Below are positions 60,111-64,000 of a DNA stretch of 64,000 nucleotides, piece after piece; within the stretch, counting starts at the first letter, position 1; the number at the start of each line of letters is the position of its first letter. Made by a program: the position numbers and the translations under genes. The stretch comes from Proteiniclasticum ruminis DSM 24773. GTDB lineage: Bacteria; Bacillota; Clostridia; Clostridiales; Clostridiaceae. The stretch lies in the NCBI RefSeq assembly GCF_000701905.1, contig NZ_JNKC01000007.1, positions 83,149 to 147,148 of the forward strand, in the 5' to 3' direction. The notes under the pieces were generated by a model, which did no database searches, was not told where the DNA came from, and saw only the letters and a list, made by a program, of their open reading frames with translations.

Positions 60111-61172
60111 TCATTTATTCCTGATCATTGCCCTGTTGGAGTCCCCTCTGTGAACCACCACCTGAAACCCAATGCTGTCCATGGACTTTTCCAGCAGCGA
60201 AAGACTCTCCGCCGCTTCACATCCGGTAAAAGCCTTATTGTCATATAGAAGGTACTTCTTTCTCACGTCTGTGGGGGAAAGATTGGGCATAACGACATTG
60301 GCCCCTGCCTCCATTCCAAACTCTCTTCCTCTAGGGTCAATGGTTCCAAGAGAAGTGGTAGATGGTATGAGTGCATCCGGCATCATCAGGCGGATGATGG
60401 ATAGGAGCATCAGCGTAAGATCTAAGGAACCATGCTCAAAGTCTTTGAACACTGATTCATGATGGGGTACAAAGGGTCCGATACCCACCATTTCAGGGTT
60501 CAGCTCTTTCAAAAACAGAAGATCCTTTACGAGGGTGCTACTGTTTTGAAAAGGAGAACCCACCATAAATCCTGTACCTACCTGATAGCCAATTTCTTTT
60601 AGGTCCCATAAATGCTTTATTCGCACCCGCAGGTGTTCCCCTTTAGGATGCAGTTTACCATAATGCTCTTCATCTGCAGTTTCATGCCGAAGGAGATATC
60701 GGTCTGCACCGGCCTCATAGAGCTTCTTATAGCTTTCTTTCGATCTCTCCCCAAGAGAAAGGGTAATGGCACAATCGGGATACGATTTTCGTATAGAGGA
60801 TACAATTTCAGTCATGACCTCATCAGAATAGTAGGGATCTTCTCCTCCTTGTATCACAAAGGTTCGAAAACCTAGTTCATATCCTTTTTTGCAACAGGAG
60901 AGGACCTCTTCCTTTGAGAGTCTGTAGCGCTCTGCATTCTTGTTCTCCCTGCGGATTCCGCAGTAGAGACAGTCACAGACACAGTAGCTTGTGAGCTCTA
61001 TGAGCCCTCTTATATAGACTTTATTCCCAAAAACTCTTTCCCTGACTTTTCTTGCCCTTTTCATGGCATAGCTTAAGTCTTTTTCTGTAAAAGTATCCAG
61101 AAGGATCATCAAATCCGCTTCTGAAAGGATTTGATCATTTTCTAACTTAATCAGCCGTTCCAGATTGTTCAT
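60111..61172 (-). CDS. hydE: [FeFe]-hydrogenase maturase HydE
   Basis: A 353-residue radical SAM protein. The SAM cluster is in TSYCVCDCLYCGIRRENKNAERYRL (CxxxCxxC with an extra Cys), followed by FVIQGGEDPYYSDE and a HydE-like GTGFMVGSPFQNS. It acts on the HydG product to form the dithiolate-bridged precursor of the H-cluster. The Cys pair for the optional second cluster near the C-terminus is not complete, as in many HydE. The start follows directly after the stop of the TM1266-like gene with no gap, so translation is coupled. Confidence 0.95.
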   Translation of the reverse strand: MNNLERLIKLENDQILSEADLMILLDTFTEKDLSYAMKRARKVRERVFGNKVYIRGLIELTSYCVCDCLYCGIRRENKNAERYRLSKEEVLSCCKKGYELGFRTFVIQGGEDPYYSDEVMTEIVSSIRKSYPDCAITLSLGERSKESYKKLYEAGADRYLLRHETADEEHYGKLHPKGEHLRVRIKHLWDLKEIGYQVGTGFMVGSPFQNSSTLVKDLLFLKELNPEMVGIGPFVPHHESVFKDFEHGSLDLTLMLLSIIRLMMPDALIPSTTSLGTIDPRGREFGMEAGANVVMPNLSPTDVRKKYLLYDNKAFTGCEAAESLSLLEKSMDSIGFQVVVHRGDSNRAMIRNK

Positions 61173-61430
61173 CTACTTTTCCCTCTTGCTCTTGGCATAA
61201 ATGGTTTTCGTGGATACTCCATCAAGCATGCCCAGTTTTCCAGATAAGGTGCTGATAATATCCATTGGAGCATCTACCGCCACTGAAATGATATTCATAG
61301 ATTTTTCCTTATACGGTATACCCATCCTGCCGATGATGTATTTTCCATACTCATGGAGTATCTGGTTGAGCCTTTCTGCTGACTCATATTTTTCCACTAC
61401 AATCCCAATAAGTGCTACTCTTTCCTCCAT
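61173..61430 (-). CDS. TM1266 family putative regulator of the iron-hydrogenase system
   Basis: An 85-residue protein of the TM1266/TIGR03959 family, a NikR-C/ACT-like fold found beside hydEFG and hydrogenase genes. Visible features: VALIGIVVEKYESAERLNQILHEYGKYIIGRMGIPYKEKSMNIISVAVDAPMDIISTLSGKLGML. A metal- or effector-binding role is assumed, not shown. An upstream in-frame ATG falls inside the leader terminator, so the ATG at 61430 behind GGAGGG is the real start. It heads the operon and follows a structured leader. Confidence 0.88.
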   Translation of the reverse strand: MEERVALIGIVVEKYESAERLNQILHEYGKYIIGRMGIPYKEKSMNIISVAVDAPMDIISTLSGKLGMLDGVSTKTIYAKSKREK

Positions 61431-61574
61431 AATTCCCTCCATAAAAAAATACGCCAAAAAGGCGCATAAAATCTTAACAATCTTGTGCTACGCCTTCTTC
61501 TTTAGGATTCCCCTTCAGAATCAGTACATCATAACAATTTAATGTTCAAGATAAGGCATCCCTCGTCTCTTACA
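61431..61574 (-). promoter_or_regulatory. Structured leader with conditional terminator before the TM1266-hydE-hydG-hydF operon
   Basis: The transcript starts near 61574. AUGCCUU (61559-61553) can pair with AAGGCGU (61496-61490), closing a 55-base domain that has two inner hairpins (AACA...TGTT and GATTC...GAATC). The same AAGGCGU can instead pair with UAUGCGCC further down. That strand is also the left arm of an intrinsic terminator (GCGCC-UUUUU-GGCG plus seven U, 61470-61443) placed just before the ribosome site. Three mutually exclusive helices are the plan of a riboswitch or attenuator. The domain matches none of the riboswitch classes whose consensus I know. Confidence 0.6.
61443..61470 (-). 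terminator. Leader terminator of the hydrogenase maturation operon
   Basis: TATGCGCC-TTTTT-GGCGTA followed by seven T on the minus strand, ending three bases before the GGAGGG ribosome site. Confidence 0.75.
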
Positions 61575-61580
61575 AGTGTC

Positions 61581-61613
61581 ATTATATCATTCTTTTTGTT
61601 AAATTAATATCAA
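61581..61613 (-). promoter_or_regulatory. Promoter with Rex-like operator, hydrogenase maturation operon
   Basis: On the minus strand an extended -10 TGATATAAT ends at 61581. The 18-mer TTGATATTAATTTAACAA (61613-61596) overlaps the -35 region and fits the Rex pattern TTGTTAA-N4-TTAACAA with two mismatches. It resembles the second Rex-like site of adhE almost base for base. Confidence 0.55.
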
Positions 61614-61636
61614 TTTCTTTGACATTTATACTATGG

Positions 61637-61671
61637 AAAAACCTTTCTTCTCTCCAGGAAGAAAGGTTTTT
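61637..61671 (-). terminator. Terminator of the polysaccharide deacetylase gene
   Basis: AAAAACCTTTCTTC pairs with GAAGAAAGGTTTTT around CTGGAGA. It lies a few bases after the stop codon on the minus strand. Confidence 0.92.
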
Positions 61672-61675
61672 ATTG

Positions 61676-62590
61676 CTATTTCAATAATGTATCGTAGGTT
61701 TCAAGCTGGACAAATTCAAATCCTCTCCTTCTAAGATCCTCCACAACCAGCGGAATCCCCTGAGAAACCTCAGAATGAGGCTGATTCATGTGAAATAGGA
61801 ATATTGATCCTTCTTTTGCATTATAAGAGGACTTTAGCATCTGTTCTTTGGTAAATGTAGCTCCAGCATCTCCCAGCACATCGAAGTTCACTGCCTTCAG
61901 CTGTAACTCATCTAATATCATCACGGACACATCATCATAATATGCTGTACCAGATCGGAAGTATTTAGGCGCACGACCTGTCATCTCTTCAATCAAGCGA
62001 TGATTCACAACAACTTCTTCCACTACTTCCGAAATACCTTCCGTACCCTTGATTCCATAGATGGATTGCCCATTGATGCACAGAGGCCGATGTTTAGTAC
62101 CGTGATTTTCCATTTGGAACAGTGGATTGGAGGCAAGGAAGAGAAACTGCTCTTCATTCGCTTCAATCCATCTTGAGTTTATAAAAAGGGTCACGGGTAC
62201 TTTTTCTTTTATCAGATATTCTATTAGGGCTTCATCATATCCGCTGCCATGAGTTCCGCCGCAAGCATCAAAGGTGAGTGCAACCACTTTGTCACTGGTC
62301 ACAATCGACGTCTTTACACCCTCTATATTCTCTCCAAAATCCAAAGGATCTCTTTTGGAATATTGCTCTTCCAACAATTCTTTGATTTCTTCCATGGGTT
62401 TCTCAAGAAGCATTACATCCTTCTCTGTTTCAGCTTCATTATTCTCTGAGGGGACTCCTTCAGGCTCCACTGGTCTTTCATATGTAGGAGATTCTACTGG
62501 AGATATAGGGTCTACTTCGATATTTGAGGTGCAAGCGCTGGTGAAAATCAAAATCATACTAAACAGAAGCCCTAAGAATATTTTTTTCAT
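61676..62590 (-). CDS. Polysaccharide deacetylase-like (NodB) lipoprotein
   Basis: A 304-residue exported protein. The signal peptide MKKIFLGLLFSMILIFTSAC ends in a lipobox Cys, followed by an acidic, Pro/Glu-rich linker of about 60 residues. The NodB-type domain has VALTFDACGGTHGSGYDEALIEYL, VTLFINSRWIEAN, NHGTKHRPLC and FRSGTAYYDD, ending with GSIFLFHMNQPHSE. Motif 1 is TFDACGG instead of TFDDG, and motif 2 is HGTKHRP instead of H(S/T)xxH; His and Asp positions are kept, so metal binding is likely. Substrate (peptidoglycan or another glycan) unknown. GGAGGAAGT precedes the ATG at 62590. Confidence 0.85.
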   Translation of the reverse strand: MKKIFLGLLFSMILIFTSACTSNIEVDPISPVESPTYERPVEPEGVPSENNEAETEKDVMLLEKPMEEIKELLEEQYSKRDPLDFGENIEGVKTSIVTSDKVVALTFDACGGTHGSGYDEALIEYLIKEKVPVTLFINSRWIEANEEQFLFLASNPLFQMENHGTKHRPLCINGQSIYGIKGTEGISEVVEEVVVNHRLIEEMTGRAPKYFRSGTAYYDDVSVMILDELQLKAVNFDVLGDAGATFTKEQMLKSSYNAKEGSIFLFHMNQPHSEVSQGIPLVVEDLRRRGFEFVQLETYDTLLK

Positions 62591-62641
62591 ACTTCCTCCA
62601 ATTTCCTGCAAAAATGCAACCATAATATATCCAGTGTTATT

Positions 62642-63154
62642 TCATTTTAACAGCTTCACCGGTATCCAGATTTCATTTTTCCTAAAGAATCCCGGCGTAA
62701 ATGGTGGATTATAATATGCCATCCTAGCATCACCAGTGATTTCCCATCCTTTTTCTTCAATCCAGTTTTTGAGTCTATCTTCCTGTTCTTTCTCTATTCT
62801 GCTATTGGATACGCCAGAATAGGTGATGGTTGCATAATACCCCTCTTCGGTCTTTTCTATGGTAAGCCTCTTGTCCTTTGGCAGAGGAATGTCATGTAGA
62901 TGTTCTTTCGGAACGACAAAAGCCATGGTGTAGACCTCTTCTTCTTTTTTCTCTATCACTGGCACTGTCATGCTGATCTTGGCCTCTTTCTCATTATTCT
63001 TGGAAATATACCTAAATAATGTCTGAAACCCTCCAGAATTCATCGGATCTTCATTTTCCTTATACTTCACCACATGAAACTCCTGATATTCTCGTAGCTC
63101 GAAGGCTCCCTCTTTTTCTTTTACTCTATATTCCGGACTTTCATATCTTCCCAT
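62642..63154 (-). CDS. SOUL family heme-binding-like protein
   Basis: A 170-residue SOUL-domain protein: YESPEYRVKEKEGAFELREYQEFHVVKY, GGFQTLFRYISKNNEKEAKISMTVPVIEKKEEEVYTMAFVVPKEH, LPLPKDKRLTIEKTEEGYYATITYSGVSN and the C-terminal YYNPPFTPGFFRKNEIWIPVK. Some SOUL proteins bind heme, while others do not; no decisive heme ligand can be named here. Its fold is that of GyrI-like effector-binding domains. GGAGAAAAGG precedes the ATG. It is 51 bases before the deacetylase gene on the same strand and may be cotranscribed. Confidence 0.88.
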   Translation of the reverse strand: MGRYESPEYRVKEKEGAFELREYQEFHVVKYKENEDPMNSGGFQTLFRYISKNNEKEAKISMTVPVIEKKEEEVYTMAFVVPKEHLHDIPLPKDKRLTIEKTEEGYYATITYSGVSNSRIEKEQEDRLKNWIEEKGWEITGDARMAYYNPPFTPGFFRKNEIWIPVKLLK

Positions 63155-63285
63155 TTTTTTACCTTTTCTCCTCTTTTTTATCAGTTTCTACTTAATAAAC
63201 ATAATCAATAATCTTTCATTTTTCCTTCATCAGATCTCTTTCTAATGCTATAATTATACTATGTAAAATTGGGAGGTAGAGTATT

Positions 63286-63465
63286 ATGGATCACTACAAT
63301 ATGGTATTGGACTTTTTCAAAAACGCTGCTGAGCCTGTGAATGCAGGTAAAGTCGCAGAAGGTACCGGTGTCGACCGTAAGGAAGTCGACAAAATCATGA
63401 AAAAACTGAAAGAAGAATCCGTTATCGTCTCACCAAAGAGATGCTACTGGGAATTCAAGAAATAA
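63286..63465 (+). CDS. Small winged-helix-like protein, 59 residues
   Basis: A complete small gene: GGGAGGTAGAG six bases before ATG at 63286, stop at 63463-63465, and a terminator behind. The product starts MDHYNMVLDFFKNAAEPVNAGKVAEGTGVDRKEVDKIMKKLKEE, which reads as a helix-turn-helix of winged-helix type (AGKVAEGTGVDRKEVDKIMKKL), then a short beta-wing (SVIVSPKRCYWEFKK). It resembles the small MarR/HTH-like transcriptional regulators annotated in Clostridia. A TATAAT-like box lies about 35 bases upstream. Target unknown. Confidence 0.78.
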   Translation: MDHYNMVLDFFKNAAEPVNAGKVAEGTGVDRKEVDKIMKKLKEESVIVSPKRCYWEFKK

Positions 63466-63473
63466 AACTTAAA

Positions 63474-63514
63474 GGATCACCATACAGTTCCTGCTGTATG
63501 GTGGTTCTTTTTCT
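63474..63514 (+). terminator. Terminator of the small winged-helix-like gene
   Basis: GATCACCATACAG pairs with CTGTATGGTGGTTC around TTCCTG, then TTTTTCTT. Confidence 0.9.
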
Positions 63515-63536
63515 TATTCTACTCTTTTTTGAGACA

Positions 63537-63568
63537 ACAAAAAAGCCCTAAGCTTACGCTTAGAGCAG
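63537..63568 (-). terminator. Terminator of the rRNA operon
   Basis: GCTCTAAGC pairs with GCTTAGGGC around GTAA on the minus strand, followed by a T-run. It is a few bases beyond the 5S rRNA. Confidence 0.9.
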
Positions 63569-63572
63569 TGTA

Positions 63573-63690
63573 ACTGGCGACGACCTACTTTCCCACAGGG
63601 CTTCCCCTGCAGTATCATGGGCTCCTTGAGGCTTAACCGTCGTGTTCGGAATGGGAACGGGTGTAACCCTCAGAGATATAGACACCAGAT
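63573..63690 (-). rRNA. rrf: 5S rRNA of the rRNA operon
   Basis: A complete 5S rRNA, nearly identical to the copy at 57.1 kb, with the differing bases mostly compensatory. It lies about 80 bases behind the 23S rRNA 3' end and before a strong terminator, the usual end of an rRNA operon. Confidence 0.97.
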
Positions 63691-63767
63691 ATTCAGTTTT
63701 GGAAAGATCTGCATCTTTCAAAACTGCATACAGAGATTGTAAAGAATTTAAGTTGTTCTTTTTTTTG

Positions 63768-64000
63768 ATTAAGCCCTCGATCTATTAGTATGAGTAAGCT
63801 GAATACATTACTGCACTTACACCTCTCACCTATCAACCTCGTGTTCTTCAAGGGATCTTACTGACTTACGTCATGGGAAATCTTATCTTAGGGTAGGCTT
63901 CACGCTTAGATGCTTTCAGCGTTTATCCTGTCCCAACTTAGCTACCCAGCTATGCTCCTGGCGGAACAACTGGTGCACCAGAGGTTGGTCCATCCCGGTC
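63768..64000 (-). rRNA. rrl: 23S rRNA, 3' end only, cut by window edge
   Basis: The reverse complement of the conserved 23S 3' end: TTAAGCCCTCGATCTATTAG next to the 5S spacer, then CTTAGATGCTTTCAGCGTTTATCC and GGCGGAACAACTGGTGCACCAGAGGTTGG. About 230 bases are inside the window; the rest continues to the right. The exact 3' boundary is approximate. Confidence 0.96.

Noticed and set aside
63768..64000. Possible attachment site or mobile element at the rRNA operon end
   Set aside because: The stretch is plain 23S rRNA 3' sequence with no direct repeats or integrase gene nearby.
1..64000. CRISPR array, restriction-modification or prophage region
   Set aside because: No regularly spaced repeats, no methyltransferase or cas-like genes, and no run of phage structural genes were seen.

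Overview
The window comes from a low-to-moderate GC, Gram-positive, fermentative anaerobe of the Clostridia type. This rests on several signs: two T-box leaders, AddAB rather than RecBCD, a full-length AdhE, an [FeFe]-hydrogenase maturation operon, a glycerol-3-phosphate-dehydrogenase-like flavoprotein next to a DUF1667 gene, strong AGGAGG ribosome sites, and intrinsic terminators after most units. GC content was judged by eye and the species is not identified.

Layout. 1-6.6 kb: the 5' part of a peptidase T gene, a YhaM-type exonuclease, then a divergent chain of CCA-adding enzyme, AEC transporter, radical SAM protein and DUF4130 protein, and a 53-residue ribbon-helix-helix protein. 6.6-13.7 kb: addB-addA. 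14-18.8 kb: tRNA-Ser(GCU), a ribokinase-family gene, a T-box-controlled polar amino acid ABC transporter and a CmpB-like membrane protein. 19-27 kb: housekeeping genes (superoxide dismutase, S9 peptidase, adenine deaminase, DbpA-like helicase, DUF368 protein). 27.3-34 kb: a carbohydrate-type cluster of RpiR regulator, TRAP transporter, two-gene transketolase and SDR dehydrogenase. 34.2-38.8 kb: an anion transporter followed by separately encoded condensation, adenylation and carrier proteins, in effect a one-module NRPS cut into three genes. 39-45.5 kb: a secreted transglutaminase-like protein, tRNA-Thr, two tandem ThiM paralogues, and divergent adhE with Rex-like operators.

45.5-49.6 kb is the least stable stretch. 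It holds orphan genes, an IS3-family remnant, a secreted-protein gene frameshifted in an A-tract, and a truncated group II intron placed just behind the terminator of tRNA-Ser(UGA). 49.7-56.9 kb carries serS with a Ser T-box, a DUF1667/flavoprotein pair, UPF0182, an HD protein and YjbQ. 56.9-57.4 kb is a stand-alone 5S-tRNA-tRNA transcript with its own near-consensus promoter. 57.4-61.6 kb is the H-cluster maturation operon (TM1266-like, hydE, hydG, hydF), preceded by a leader that looks like a conditional terminator. The window ends with a polysaccharide deacetylase, a SOUL protein, a 59-residue winged-helix-like protein and the 5S/23S end of an rRNA operon on the minus strand.

Three regions deserve most attention: the split C/A/T operon whose adenylation protein lacks the amino-group-binding Asp; the structured leader before the hydrogenase maturation operon; and the shared Rex-like sites at adhE and that operon, which suggest joint NADH-responsive control of ethanol and hydrogen metabolism. 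No CRISPR array or intact prophage was seen.
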